NCBI RefSeq assembly: GCF_000015965.1
Contig: NC_009091.1
Location: forward strand, 1,577,880 to 1,641,879
Origin: Prochlorococcus marinus str. MIT 9301
GTDB lineage: Bacteria > Cyanobacteriota > Cyanobacteriia > PCC-6307 > Cyanobiaceae
DNA length: 64,000 nucleotides
Direction of reading: 5' to 3'
The notes under the pieces were generated by a model, which was not told where the DNA came from, did not search any database, and was given only the letters and a program-made list of their open reading frames with translations. Shown one piece after another: positions 8,749 through 17,963 of this stretch. Numbering within the stretch: position 1 is the first letter of the stretch; the number at the start of each line of letters is the position of its first letter. The translations under genes were made by a program, and so were the position numbers.

Positions 8749-10041
8749 TTAAGTAGATAAAGGAAGTAGAGAATCCTTTGAAATTAATTTTTCCTGTAGT
8801 AATTCAGATAATAATCGAATTAATGCAATTTTGATGTGAGCTATGTTAGAACCACCTTGAACAAAAATATTGTAAGGATCTCTTAGAGGGGCATCAGCAG
8901 AAAATTCACTTGTACTACCTTCAATAAAGGTACCTCCTGCCATTAATAATTTTGAATCATATCCATCCATTGATGATGGAACAACATTCAGAAAAGAATC
9001 TACTGGTGAAGAATTTTGAAAAGATTGACAAACTTTTTGTACCAAATATGGATTATTCAATCTTACTGACTGAATAAGATCAGATCTATAAGTTGCTGGC
9101 TCTGGTAAAACCTTAAATCCCAAATTTTTAAAGACTGCTGCGACCATATCAGCACCTTTAAGTGATTCGTGAACAATTTGTGGTGCTAAAAACAAACCCT
9201 GCAAAATTAATCTTCCTAGTCCAAAATTTATTCCTGCAGAAGAACCAATGCCTGGTGAGGTTAATCTAGAACATGCCATCTCAACCAACTCTGCATCTCC
9301 TGCAACGTACCCGCCAGTAGGAACTATTGTTCCTCCCAAATTTTTAATCAATGATCCAGCAATTATATTTGCCCCTTTAGAAATTGGTTCACTATCTTCA
9401 ACAAGCTCCCCATAACAGTTATCAACAAAACATATACAGTTAGGATCAAGAGAATGAATAAGACTACAAATTTTCTCTATCTGATGATTCGTGAGAGACT
9501 TTCTCCAACTATATCCACAACTTTTTTGTATGAATACTAATTTGCATGAATTTTCTTTAAAAAAATGAACAATTTTTTCTTCAAAAGAATCAAAATTCTC
9601 GCAGATATTTACTTGCTTATATTCAATGTCAAAATCTTTAAGTGACCCTTTTCCTACTCCCCTTATTCCTATGACTTCTTCTAACGTGTCATATGGTTGT
9701 CCTGTAAGAGATAACATTACATCTCCAGGTCGAAGAATTCCAAATAAGACAGAACTTATTGCATGGGTTCCACTTACAAATTGCATCCTCACAGCAGCCT
9801 TTTCAGCAAGAAACAATCTTGCAAAAACCGCATCAATTTTTTCTCTAGATATATCATCATGACCACTACCAGAAGATTGATTGAAATGACTAGTAGAAAC
9901 TTTTTCTTCCTTAAAAATTGTCAAAATATTTTCTAATTTCTGGAAAACCTGATTGGACCTTTCTTGGAAAACTTTACTTAAACTCTCTTCGACAGAAAGA
10001 ACAGCGTTTTCAGCCAGTTTTAAGTTATTGTCAAGAGTCAT
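8749..10041 (-). CDS. PLP-dependent lyase of the aluminium-resistance / Met_gamma_lyase family
   Basis: The 430-residue protein is a fold-type I PLP enzyme. The Schiff-base lysine is Lys233 in AGSLIKNLGGTIVPTGGY, the cofactor aspartate region is CICFVDNCYGELVE, and QFVSGTHAISSVLFGILRPG binds the phosphate side. This combination is typical of the family often labelled aluminium resistance protein or cystathionine beta-lyase-like (Pfam Met_gamma_lyase). Its true substrate is poorly known, so I give no gene symbol. It lies two bases upstream of gcvH and 18 bases downstream of a HTH-like gene, suggesting cotranscription with the glycine cleavage genes. Confidence 0.85.
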   Translation of the reverse strand: MTLDNNLKLAENAVLSVEESLSKVFQERSNQVFQKLENILTIFKEEKVSTSHFNQSSGSGHDDISREKIDAVFARLFLAEKAAVRMQFVSGTHAISSVLFGILRPGDVMLSLTGQPYDTLEEVIGIRGVGKGSLKDFDIEYKQVNICENFDSFEEKIVHFFKENSCKLVFIQKSCGYSWRKSLTNHQIEKICSLIHSLDPNCICFVDNCYGELVEDSEPISKGANIIAGSLIKNLGGTIVPTGGYVAGDAELVEMACSRLTSPGIGSSAGINFGLGRLILQGLFLAPQIVHESLKGADMVAAVFKNLGFKVLPEPATYRSDLIQSVRLNNPYLVQKVCQSFQNSSPVDSFLNVVPSSMDGYDSKLLMAGGTFIEGSTSEFSADAPLRDPYNIFVQGGSNIAHIKIALIRLLSELLQEKLISKDSLLPLST

Positions 10042-10059
10042 TTATTATGAAATTTAATG

Positions 10060-10758
10060 TTATTTTTCAGAAGCTAAATTTCTTAATTCTACGAGGAAAG
10101 CATTAGGTCCCCTGCCCTGAAAATAAGAAAGTTTTTTTGAAGCCTCATATAAATCAAGAAGTTCTCCATCTAATTCTTCTGCCGTATAATCTCTAATTCC
10201 TGCAATTACCTCAGCAAAACGCTCTCTACGGGCAGATTTATTGACAGCATAGGCTTCCATTACCTGCATTTTACATGATCTCCAAGCCTTATTCTGACAA
10301 AAATGCACTGAAAGAGCATCACTTAAAGCAGAGGCTTCTTCATCTTCTATGTACCAATCAAAAGATGAAGGTAGAGGTTTTAATCCTGAAAATATCTCGA
10401 ATAACTCACCGGCCGATAATGGATTACCAGAATCATTTTTTAAGGGTACTGCAGACTCTTCCAAAGATTTCCATAACTCTGGGTAATCACATTCAAAACG
10501 ATCCCTGATTTTTTCTATACCTTGATCAAGAATCGTATTAACTTGAGCCAAAGCAAGAAAAACTTCAGGACCTGGCGAAGATAACTTACCATTCCTAAGA
10601 TTAGAAATTTGCGAATTATGAACTTTACCTAAATCAAGAACTTCAGAAAGTAATGGCAATACTCTGTGAGACCATCCATTTCTTTCATGCCAGAGGTGTA
10701 TCAAATGAGCCATAGCCCTTCGACCTCTAGATAATTTATCGCGATATCCGAGACTCAC
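10060..10758 (-). CDS. Cyanobacterial protein with helix-turn-helix-like N-terminal domain
   Basis: The 232-residue product starts at a GTG. An internal ATG 45 bases downstream is an alternative, but SLGYRDKLSRGRRAMAHL looks like part of the protein. Residues about 20-75 (ERNGWSHRVLPLLSEVLDLG, then KVHNSQISNLRNGKLSSPGP) resemble a Cro/XRE-like helix-turn-helix in which VHNSQISNLRNGK would be the turn and recognition helix. The C-terminal half is helical with no recognised domain. It is the first gene of a minus-strand run leading into gcvH and gcvP, divergent from the desaturase gene. A regulatory role is possible but only inferred. Confidence 0.75.
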   Translation of the reverse strand: MSLGYRDKLSRGRRAMAHLIHLWHERNGWSHRVLPLLSEVLDLGKVHNSQISNLRNGKLSSPGPEVFLALAQVNTILDQGIEKIRDRFECDYPELWKSLEESAVPLKNDSGNPLSAGELFEIFSGLKPLPSSFDWYIEDEEASALSDALSVHFCQNKAWRSCKMQVMEAYAVNKSARRERFAEVIAGIRDYTAEELDGELLDLYEASKKLSYFQGRGPNAFLVELRNLASEK

Positions 10759-10833
10759 AGATAATTAAACTTATCAATAGTATAGTATGATAATATTACA
10801 TATCGGTAATTTTGAAAATAGTATTTCAATATC

Positions 10834-11772
10834 ATGAATTCAGTAATTTTCCAAGAAACAGCAAAATTAAAAAAACCTGTTCCAGCTGAAAAAGTTATAG
10901 AACTCTCAGAAAAATTACTGGAACCTTCCAGTCATTCAAAAAGATATCCTCCAAGACTACATAAAACGTGGGGAACAATAGTTTTTATGGTTACAATTCA
11001 TATTCTTTCTCTTATAGCTATACAACCAAAATTTTGGAGTCTCCCTGCAGTCACTTCATTATTATTTTTTTATTGGGTAACTGCTTGTTTAGGAGTCACC
11101 CTTGGATATCACAGATTGTTATCACACAGATCGTTTGTTGTACCAAGATGGTTAGAAAGATTTTTTGCTACCTGTGGAGCCATAAGTTGCCAGCATGGAC
11201 CAATAGATTGGGTAGGTTTACATAGGCATCACCACTCTTTTTCAGATACTGAAGTAGATCATCACAATAGTAAAAAGGGGTTTTGGTGGAGTCATATGGG
11301 CTGGATGTTTAAAGACGTAGAAGCACTAAAAGCTGTTCCAAAACTAAGTGCAGATTTAATCAAGGATCCATACTATAGATTTTTAAATAAATATTTTTTA
11401 TTCTTACAAATTCCTATTGGACTTTCTTTGTACGCAATAGGTCAAAAATTAGGAGTTGGAGGATGGGCTCTAGTCCTTTGGGGAATTCCATTGAGGCTTG
11501 TGGTTGTTTATCACGTAACTTGGTTAGTCAACTCGGCGACACATTGTTGGGGTAAAGCACCATTTGAAAGTGGTGATTCATCTAAAAACAATGCATGGGT
11601 TGCTGCATTAACTTTTGGAGAAGGTTGGCATAATAATCATCATGCATTTCCCAATTCGGCAAAACAAGGATTATTTAGAGGTCAGATAGATATAACATGG
11701 GAACATATTAAGATTCTTGCGAAATTTGGTCTTGCAAAAAAAGTAAAGTTACCCTCTAGGTCTTATTATTAA
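10834..11772 (+). CDS. desC: Delta9 acyl-lipid fatty acid desaturase (DesC type)
   Basis: This membrane di-iron enzyme introduces a double bond at C9 of acyl chains in glycerolipids. The three histidine boxes of the acyl-CoA/acyl-lipid Delta9 group are present: HRLLSH (residues 93-98), HRHHH (130-134) and HNNHH (about 266-270). Hydrophobic segments lie at about 48-90 and 180-215. The 312-residue length fits bacterial desaturases. It is divergent from the HTH-like gene across a 75-base AT-rich spacer and is followed within 20 bases by rplI. The assignment to Delta9 rather than another position rests on family resemblance. Confidence 0.9.
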   Translation: MNSVIFQETAKLKKPVPAEKVIELSEKLLEPSSHSKRYPPRLHKTWGTIVFMVTIHILSLIAIQPKFWSLPAVTSLLFFYWVTACLGVTLGYHRLLSHRSFVVPRWLERFFATCGAISCQHGPIDWVGLHRHHHSFSDTEVDHHNSKKGFWWSHMGWMFKDVEALKAVPKLSADLIKDPYYRFLNKYFLFLQIPIGLSLYAIGQKLGVGGWALVLWGIPLRLVVVYHVTWLVNSATHCWGKAPFESGDSSKNNAWVAALTFGEGWHNNHHAFPNSAKQGLFRGQIDITWEHIKILAKFGLAKKVKLPSRSYY

Positions 11773-11792
11773 CTATATTGTTCAATATTTTC

Positions 11793-12248
11793 ATGGCTAA
11801 AAGAGTACAAGTCGCATTAACTGAATCAATCGCATCACTAGGTAAAGAGGGAGACCTAGTTGAAGTAGCACCTGGATACGCAAGAAATTTTCTATTACCT
11901 TATGGCAAGGCAATGAATGTAACACCAGCAGTCCTTAAACAAATTGAAAGGAAGAAAGAAAAAGAAAAAATCGCTGCTGACAAATTAAAGCAAGAGGCTT
12001 TAGATTTCCAAACTGCATTATCTACAATAGGTAGGTTCACTATCAAAAAACAGGTTGGAGAAGATGGAGTCCTTTTTGGAACGGTTACCAATGGGGATGT
12101 TGCCGAAGCAATAGAAGCGGCAACTAAAAAAGAAATTGATAGAAGAAACATTACTGTTCCTGATATTCATAATTTAGGTTCCTTTACTGCAAAAATAAAA
12201 TTGCATCCAGAAGTAAATGCAGAAGTAAATATTGAAGTAACAAGTTAA
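11793..12248 (+). CDS. rplI: 50S ribosomal protein L9
   Basis: The 151-residue product begins [20 protein letters not shown] and contains [19 protein letters not shown], the L9 N-terminal domain signature. A long connecting helix ([20 protein letters not shown]) follows, then the C-terminal RNA-binding domain. The ATG at 11793 is preferred over an in-frame TTG at 11778 because the family starts directly with the basic MAKRVQV strand. It lies between desC and dnaB on the same strand; rplI-dnaB adjacency is common in bacteria. Confidence 0.96.
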   Translation: MAKRVQVALTESIASLGKEGDLVEVAPGYARNFLLPYGKAMNVTPAVLKQIERKKEKEKIAADKLKQEALDFQTALSTIGRFTIKKQVGEDGVLFGTVTNGDVAEAIEAATKKEIDRRNITVPDIHNLGSFTAKIKLHPEVNAEVNIEVTS

Positions 12249-12307
12249 TCAATTTGTTGCATTATTTTGAAAAGTAGCCAGAGTATATATCTAAGCAATT
12301 CAAAGAT

Positions 12308-13690
12308 ATGGTTTCCGTACCTTTTCCAAATAATGGGCAAAATAAAAATTTTAAAAAGGATTTTAATAGTGAAAATGCTGGATTAGTTCCTCCTCAAAAC
12401 GTTCAAGCAGAGGAAGCTGTTCTTGGTGGCATACTTCTTGATCCAGACGCGATCGGAAGAATTGCAGACTTAATTAAACCTGAAGCTTTTTATATAAATG
12501 CCCATCAAGAGATTTATAGAACAGCATTAATGTTGCATACCCAGGGTAAACCAACTGATTTAACATCAATGAGTGCTTGGTTAGCAGATAATGGATCACT
12601 AGAAAAAATTGGAGGAAACAGCAAACTGGTAGAACTAGTTGAAAATGTTTCCTCTACAGCTTCCATAGAACAAGTTGCTAATTTAATTAACGACAAATTC
12701 CTGAGAAGGCAACTTATCAGATCTGGAAATGAAGTGGTTCAACTAGGTTTTGATCAAACTCAAGATACTAATGAAGTTTTAGATAAAGCAGAGCAAAAAA
12801 TATTTGAAATCAGTCAAGAAAAACCTTCAAAAGGTCTGACTCAAGCAGCTGAAATCCTTACAAGTACTTTCAATGAAATAGAGTCAAGATCATTAGGTAC
12901 TTCAGTAGCTGGTATTCCAGTAAATTTCTACGACCTTGATGCGATGACTCAAGGTTTTCAAAGAAGTGATTTAATAATTGTTGCTGGAAGACCTTCAATG
13001 GGGAAAACTTCAATAGTTCTTAATCTGGCTAAAAATGTTGCACAATCGCAAGATTTACCTGTGTGTGTATTTAGCCTTGAAATGAGTAAAGAACAATTGA
13101 CATATAGATTGCTCTCTATGGAAGTTGGAATCGAGAGTGGCAGGCTAAGAACAGGAAGATTACAGCAAGATGAATGGCCATTACTCGGAGAAGGTATCAA
13201 TTCATTAGGTCAATTACCAATATTTATAGATGACAAGCCTAACTTAAGTGTTTTAGAGATGAGATCTCTGTGCAGAAGATTAATAGCTGAACAAAAAAAA
13301 GAACTTGGATTAATTGTGATTGATTACCTCCAGTTGATGGAGGGATCAACCCCTGATAATAGAGTGCAAGAACTTTCACGAATAACAAGAGGTCTTAAAA
13401 GCATGGCCAGAGAATTAAAAGTACCAGTAGTAGCTTTATCTCAGCTTAGTAGAGGGGTAGAGTCTAGAACAAATAAAAGACCAATGTTAAGCGATCTAAG
13501 AGAATCAGGATCTATTGAACAAGACGCAGATTTAGTATTAATGATTTATAGAGATGAATACTATAATCCAGAGACTGAAGATAGAGGAATTACAGAAATC
13601 ATTGTCACTAAACATAGAAATGGACCCGTAGGAACTGTTAAATTATTATTTGAACCTCAATTTACTAGATTTAGGAATTTAGCTAATTAA
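12308..13690 (+). CDS. dnaB: Replicative DNA helicase DnaB
   Basis: DnaB is the hexameric 5'-3' helicase of the replication fork. The 460-residue protein has the N-terminal DnaB domain (PPQNVQAEEAVLGGILLDPD) and a RecA-like C-terminal domain. That domain carries Walker A GRPSMGKTS (about residue 227), Walker B LIVIDYLQLM and the late motif LSDLRESGSIEQDADLVLMI. No intein interrupts the helicase domain, although dnaB carries one in some cyanobacteria. It follows rplI by 59 bases and precedes mnmG by 12, so the three likely form one transcription unit. Confidence 0.97.
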   Translation: MVSVPFPNNGQNKNFKKDFNSENAGLVPPQNVQAEEAVLGGILLDPDAIGRIADLIKPEAFYINAHQEIYRTALMLHTQGKPTDLTSMSAWLADNGSLEKIGGNSKLVELVENVSSTASIEQVANLINDKFLRRQLIRSGNEVVQLGFDQTQDTNEVLDKAEQKIFEISQEKPSKGLTQAAEILTSTFNEIESRSLGTSVAGIPVNFYDLDAMTQGFQRSDLIIVAGRPSMGKTSIVLNLAKNVAQSQDLPVCVFSLEMSKEQLTYRLLSMEVGIESGRLRTGRLQQDEWPLLGEGINSLGQLPIFIDDKPNLSVLEMRSLCRRLIAEQKKELGLIVIDYLQLMEGSTPDNRVQELSRITRGLKSMARELKVPVVALSQLSRGVESRTNKRPMLSDLRESGSIEQDADLVLMIYRDEYYNPETEDRGITEIIVTKHRNGPVGTVKLLFEPQFTRFRNLAN

Positions 13691-13702
13691 ATCGATCCTA
13701 AA

Positions 13703-15685
13703 ATGCAAGATCATCACTCAACAAATGAATCTTTTGATGTCATCGTTATTGGTGGTGGACATGCAGGATGCGAAGCAGCCATAACAACAGCAAAATTGGG
13801 ATTTTCTACAGCCTTATTTACAATTAATTTAGATAGGATTGCCTGGCAACCTTGCAACCCTGCAGTTGGCGGACCGGCAAAAAGCCAGTTGGTACATGAA
13901 GTTGATGCATTAGGTGGAATTATTGGTAAATTAGCTGATGAGACAGCTATACAAAAAAGAATATTAAATGCAAGTAGAGGCCCAGCTGTATGGGCATTAA
14001 GAGCTCAAACAGATAAAAGAGAATACTCAAAAAAGATGATTGAAATACTACAAAATACAGATAATTTATCTTTAAAAGAGGCAATGATTACTGAACTGGA
14101 TATTGCAAAAACTGAAGAAATTGGATTGAACTCAAAAAGAACCGTAAAAAAAAGAATAAAGGGTGTAAGGACTTTCTTTGGTAGTTATTATTCAGCAAGA
14201 TCAGTTATCATCACAGCTGGTACGTTCTTAGAAGGAAGAATATGGATAGGAAATAAATCAATGTCAGCTGGTAGATCGGGCGAACAAGCAGCAAAAGGTC
14301 TTACTGAAAATTTGCACGAAATTGGTATTAAAACAGAACGTTTAAAAACAGGAACTCCAGCAAGAGTTGATAAAAGAAGTATCATTTTTGATGACTTAGA
14401 TATTCAACCAAGCACTGCAGCAGATAAATATTTTTCGTTTGACCCAGATATAAAAAATAATATGCCTCAAGTTAGTTGTCACATAACAAGAACAACTACC
14501 AAAACACATCAACTAATTCGAGACAATTTACATTTAACTCCTATTTACGGCGGTTTTATTGATAGTAAGGGGCCAAGATATTGTCCATCAATTGAAGATA
14601 AAATCGTTAAATTTGCTGATAAAGAATCACATCAAATTTTCTTAGAACCAGAAGGAATTAATACACCTGAAATATATGTACAAGGATTTTCTACAGGTTT
14701 ACCCGAAAATATTCAATTAGAACTTTTAAGAACCTTACCAGGATTGAATGAATGTAAAATGTTGCGACCAGCATATGCTGTGGAGTATGACTATATACCT
14801 GCAACACAGCTCCAAACATCACTCGAAACGAAAGAAATTGAATATTTATTTAGCGCGGGACAAATTAATGGGACTACTGGTTATGAAGAAGCAGCAGCAC
14901 AAGGATTAGTTGCAGGAGTCAATGCGACAAGAAAACTAAGCAAAAAAGATCCAATAATCTTCACAAGAGAAAGCAGTTATATAGGAACAATGATCAATGA
15001 TTTAATTACCAAAGATCTCAAAGAACCATACAGAGTTTTAACTAGTAGGAGTGAATATAGGTTAACTCTTAGAGGAGATAATGCGGATAGGAGATTAACA
15101 CAATTAGGCTATCAAATAGGGCTAATTAATGAGAAAAGATGGTCGGCTTATCAAGAAAAAATGAAACTTCTCGAGGAAGAGAAATTTAGATTAAATAAAA
15201 CTCGTTTAAAAAATACCGAGGAAATATCAAAAAAAATAGAATTAGAAACGGGATCAAAGATCAAAGGCTCAATAACTTTGAAGGAACTCTTAAAAAGACC
15301 AGATTTTCATTATTCAGATCTAATTAAATATAATTTGACTGAAAAAAATCTAGGTTCTTCAATACAGGAAGGTGTTGAAATAGATATTAAATACGAGGGT
15401 TATCTAAAAAGGCAAAAAAACAACATTGAACAAATAAATCGTCAAAGCTGTAAATCTCTGCCTCAAGAAATAAATTATGAAAAGATAGAAACATTATCTT
15501 TAGAAGCTAGAGAAAATTTGAATAAAATAAAGCCAAAAAATTTTGGTGATGCCTCAAAAATTCCTGGAGTAAGCAAAGCTGATTTAACTGCATTACTTGT
15601 TTGGCTAAAAATAAGAGAAATAAAAAAAGAAAAGGCAAATATTTTTATCGAAAAAAAGTTATCATCTAAAAAGCATTCCGTCTGA
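13703..15685 (+). CDS. mnmG: tRNA uridine 5-carboxymethylaminomethyl modification enzyme MnmG
   Basis: MnmG (GidA), with MnmE, modifies the wobble uridine of several tRNAs using FAD and a one-carbon donor. The 660-residue protein shows the FAD-binding [19 protein letters not shown] at the start, the family block [40 protein letters not shown] and [11 protein letters not shown] second family block reads [17 protein letters not shown], and the helical C-terminal domain ends at about 650. Its stop is TGA at 15683-15685, and the following chorismate lyase frame is in the same reading frame. Confidence 0.97.
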   Translation: MQDHHSTNESFDVIVIGGGHAGCEAAITTAKLGFSTALFTINLDRIAWQPCNPAVGGPAKSQLVHEVDALGGIIGKLADETAIQKRILNASRGPAVWALRAQTDKREYSKKMIEILQNTDNLSLKEAMITELDIAKTEEIGLNSKRTVKKRIKGVRTFFGSYYSARSVIITAGTFLEGRIWIGNKSMSAGRSGEQAAKGLTENLHEIGIKTERLKTGTPARVDKRSIIFDDLDIQPSTAADKYFSFDPDIKNNMPQVSCHITRTTTKTHQLIRDNLHLTPIYGGFIDSKGPRYCPSIEDKIVKFADKESHQIFLEPEGINTPEIYVQGFSTGLPENIQLELLRTLPGLNECKMLRPAYAVEYDYIPATQLQTSLETKEIEYLFSAGQINGTTGYEEAAAQGLVAGVNATRKLSKKDPIIFTRESSYIGTMINDLITKDLKEPYRVLTSRSEYRLTLRGDNADRRLTQLGYQIGLINEKRWSAYQEKMKLLEEEKFRLNKTRLKNTEEISKKIELETGSKIKGSITLKELLKRPDFHYSDLIKYNLTEKNLGSSIQEGVEIDIKYEGYLKRQKNNIEQINRQSCKSLPQEINYEKIETLSLEARENLNKIKPKNFGDASKIPGVSKADLTALLVWLKIREIKKEKANIFIEKKLSSKKHSV

Positions 15686-15688
15686 GCA

Positions 15689-16294
15689 CTGAATAATAAA
15701 CTTTTTAACTCACCAAATATCTTATGGGAAGAAAAAGCCTCTACTTTTTTAGTGAAAAATTCACTACCAAAAATATCTGGTCCATGGAAATTAATGTTGC
15801 TTGGGGATGGAAGTCCAACTAGACATTTACAACTTTTAACTAATCAAGAGACAAAAATTAAGTTAATTTCAATGCGAGTTGATCCTCTTTTCATTGAAGA
15901 AGGTCCTAAAGAATTAAATCAATTAAATGGACCTTTAATTAGAAGACAAGTATGGATTAAAAACAATAATAAAAACCTAGCATGGGCTGAAAGTTGGTGG
16001 AATGCAGAACAAGTTAATGAAAATTTAAAAGCCAAAGAAGAACCAATCTGGAAAAATTTAACACAAGACAGATCAGAATTGTTTAGAGAAGTTGACCGAA
16101 TTTCACTTGTTAATTCAAATTGGTTAGAAGATCAATTTTGTTGTAAAGGCCCATTCTGGTCAAGAAATTATAGATTTTTCCGAGACAAAAAACCCTTAAC
16201 AATTATCAGAGAAGTCTTCAATCCACATTTAGAAACTTTATTAGGCTATTCAGGAATTAAAGAATTTACAAAACTATACTCTTCTTCTTCTTGA
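15689..16294 (+). CDS. Chorismate pyruvate-lyase family protein (4-hydroxybenzoate/plastoquinone synthesis)
   Basis: Cyanobacterial members of this family cleave chorismate to 4-hydroxybenzoate, the plastoquinone head-group precursor. The conserved core is PWKLMLLGDGSPTRHLQLLT, followed by a run ending GPLIRRQVWI and a C-terminal FREVDRISLV region. The start is unclear. The first usual start codon in frame is GTG at 15752, but family-like residues continue upstream (NSPNILWEEKASTFLVKN). The only near-cognate start before the mnmG stop is CTG at 15689, which I mark as the outer limit. From GTG the product has 180 residues. It overlaps the convergent next gene by 21 bases. Confidence 0.85.
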   Translation: MNNKLFNSPNILWEEKASTFLVKNSLPKISGPWKLMLLGDGSPTRHLQLLTNQETKIKLISMRVDPLFIEEGPKELNQLNGPLIRRQVWIKNNNKNLAWAESWWNAEQVNENLKAKEEPIWKNLTQDRSELFREVDRISLVNSNWLEDQFCCKGPFWSRNYRFFRDKKPLTIIREVFNPHLETLLGYSGIKEFTKLYSSSS

Positions 16295-16837
16295 TCTGGG
16301 AAGATTTCTTGATTTTGATTGAACTTGTTGAATTGATGGATCTCTCGAAGTATTATTCTCATTTTCTGAAGCTCTTTGCCATCTTTCAACTTTGAAATCC
16401 ATTTCATCTGGCCAATCTTCGTCCTTACTCTCTTTCACATAAGGTAATTTTTTTTGGTCAGTTGTCTTTAAATTTTTTGGTTGCCTTAAAGATATTGCTT
16501 CTAAAGGTCTTTTTGAATGCTGTGTAGATGATTCATAAGAATTTGAATCTCTTGAAAATGTCTTAATATCGCCTTGATCATCGTAAAAATTCTCATCATT
16601 CCAATCATCATTTTCTTCATCAAAAAATAAATCCACTTTTTCAGATACCCATCTTCCTACTCTTTTAACACTCTTACTTGTTATTCCTTGAAAATCTGAG
16701 TTCCTTCTTTTACCTGGCCTAGCACCAGATACTCCATCAACGAATTGTCTTCCAGTTTCAAAAATTTTATCAACTTGTTTATCAACAATATTTCTATCAA
16801 AACTATTTCTAAGATTTCTAATTTTCCTTGAATCCAT
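16274..16837 (-). CDS. Unknown charged, probably disordered protein, 187 residues
   Basis: No known domain is recognised. The N-terminal third is basic and helical (MDSRKIRNLRNSFDRNIVDK) with SKSVKRVGRWVSEKVDLFFD around residues 54-73. The middle is acidic (FFDEENDDWNDENFYDDQG), and the C-terminus ends in an arginine cluster (RNLPRSRRRRV). There are no membrane segments. Such alternating charge suggests a nucleic-acid-associated or disordered protein, which is inference only. Its 3' end overlaps the convergent chorismate lyase gene by 21 bases. Codon use looks like its neighbours, and the ATG start is unambiguous. Confidence 0.75.
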   Translation of the reverse strand: MDSRKIRNLRNSFDRNIVDKQVDKIFETGRQFVDGVSGARPGKRRNSDFQGITSKSVKRVGRWVSEKVDLFFDEENDDWNDENFYDDQGDIKTFSRDSNSYESSTQHSKRPLEAISLRQPKNLKTTDQKKLPYVKESKDEDWPDEMDFKVERWQRASENENNTSRDPSIQQVQSKSRNLPRSRRRRV

Positions 16838-16921
16838 AAATTATTGTTCTTTTTAAAATATAAATTACATTAAAAAAATAAATAATTCCAAAGATAGAAA
16901 CAAAAACACATCTAATTATTT

Positions 16922-17449
16922 CTAATCAAACAAAATTAAACACTTTTTATTCCATGATCCATTAAAGAAATTTACACAACATTTTTTACAGGCTATATTC
17001 TTTATTCTTTTTCTATAAAAAAATTTCTCACCACAATTTTGACAAGTTCCTATATATTTTAATTCTCTCCTTTCTATAGGAAATGAGTGCCTTACAGAAA
17101 TTTGAAAATTCTTCTCTTTCTCATTAATTTGATTCATCTTTTCTAGGAAATTTGGACCATGTATCTCATTTTTCTTTAATATCCTATCTACCCATGCATG
17201 AATCATTTCATGACACAAAGTACTATTTATTTCACTAGTGGATAATTTACTCAAGATAGGTTTCGATAAGATAATTTCAGAATCTATAAAACCATTAATA
17301 CGTTTTCTTTTATAAAAACCAGCAGTAGTTTTTAATCTATTATCACTCCATCTAACTTTTACTAAAGGGTGATTATTAACCGTTAAAGAATTTTCAAAAT
17401 ATTGGCTATTGAATCTATGGAATAAGGGTAAAAGAGGAATTACCGGCAT
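16922..17449 (-). CDS. SprT-like zinc metalloprotease domain protein
   Basis: The 175-residue protein carries the SprT/Spartan active site HEMIH at residues 80-84 (STLCHEMIHAWVDRI). A second zinc-binding region with Cys136, Cys139, Cys154 and Cys157 (CQNCG then ACKKC) forms a zinc ribbon. In eukaryotes the related SPRTN cleaves DNA-protein crosslinks; the role of the bacterial SprT family is less clear. The sequence ALPLFHRFNSQYF-like start (here LLPLFHRFNSQYFENSL) is typical of the family. It is divergent from the membrane-anchored gene at 17535 and near the DNA ligase, which weakly suggests a DNA-repair setting. Confidence 0.88.
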   Translation of the reverse strand: MPVIPLLPLFHRFNSQYFENSLTVNNHPLVKVRWSDNRLKTTAGFYKRKRINGFIDSEIILSKPILSKLSTSEINSTLCHEMIHAWVDRILKKNEIHGPNFLEKMNQINEKEKNFQISVRHSFPIERRELKYIGTCQNCGEKFFYRKRIKNIACKKCCVNFFNGSWNKKCLILFD

Positions 17450-17534
17450 TATGGATTAAAATTAGTATTATTTTGACAAAAAAAGCCATCAAAAACGATT
17501 TCTTTTCTTAAAGTAATAAAAAACTTAAATTAAC

Positions 17535-17954
17535 ATGGATGCAACACTAGTTAAAGATATCGGAATTAAATCATTATTAGTTGGCGGAGCTGTACTAGTT
17601 TCTTTTTGGACTTTTAATGCAGTCAAATTAGTTATAAGCGCCAGAGGAATTAATCCATTAGTAAGAAAGTTTTTCGATCAAATAGCCGCTGGCAGAATTG
17701 ATGCAGCTTATGGTTTGACTACAAAAACTTATAAAACTCATGTAAAACGACAAGACTTTCTTAAATTTTTAGCTAGTCTTAATCTCAATAAATACAGAAA
17801 TTTAAAATCAGGAAGGCCTAGAGTCCAAGAAGATCAAATCATAATAACTTTGAATTTAAAATCAGAAGATAAACAAGATGAGCTCCCATTAGATTTTACT
17901 TTTGCAAAAACTGACAATGATTGGAAAATAGACAGAATAGCTAAAGTGAATTAA
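17535..17954 (+). CDS. Small membrane-anchored protein with NTF2/DUF4864-like fold candidate
   Basis: The 139-residue product has one N-terminal hydrophobic segment (about residues 13-32, SLLVGGAVLVSFWTFNAVKL). A soluble domain follows: VRKFFDQIAAGRIDAAYGLT, then FLKFLASLNLNKYRN, and it ends LDFTFAKTDNDWKIDRIAKV. This pattern of a helical pair followed by strands ending in a W-K-I-D strand resembles small lumazine-binding/NTF2-like domains such as DUF4864, but the match is only by eye. It ends 9 bases before the DNA ligase start, so cotranscription is likely. Confidence 0.75.
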   Translation: MDATLVKDIGIKSLLVGGAVLVSFWTFNAVKLVISARGINPLVRKFFDQIAAGRIDAAYGLTTKTYKTHVKRQDFLKFLASLNLNKYRNLKSGRPRVQEDQIIITLNLKSEDKQDELPLDFTFAKTDNDWKIDRIAKVN

Positions 17955-17963
17955 TAATTTCTT

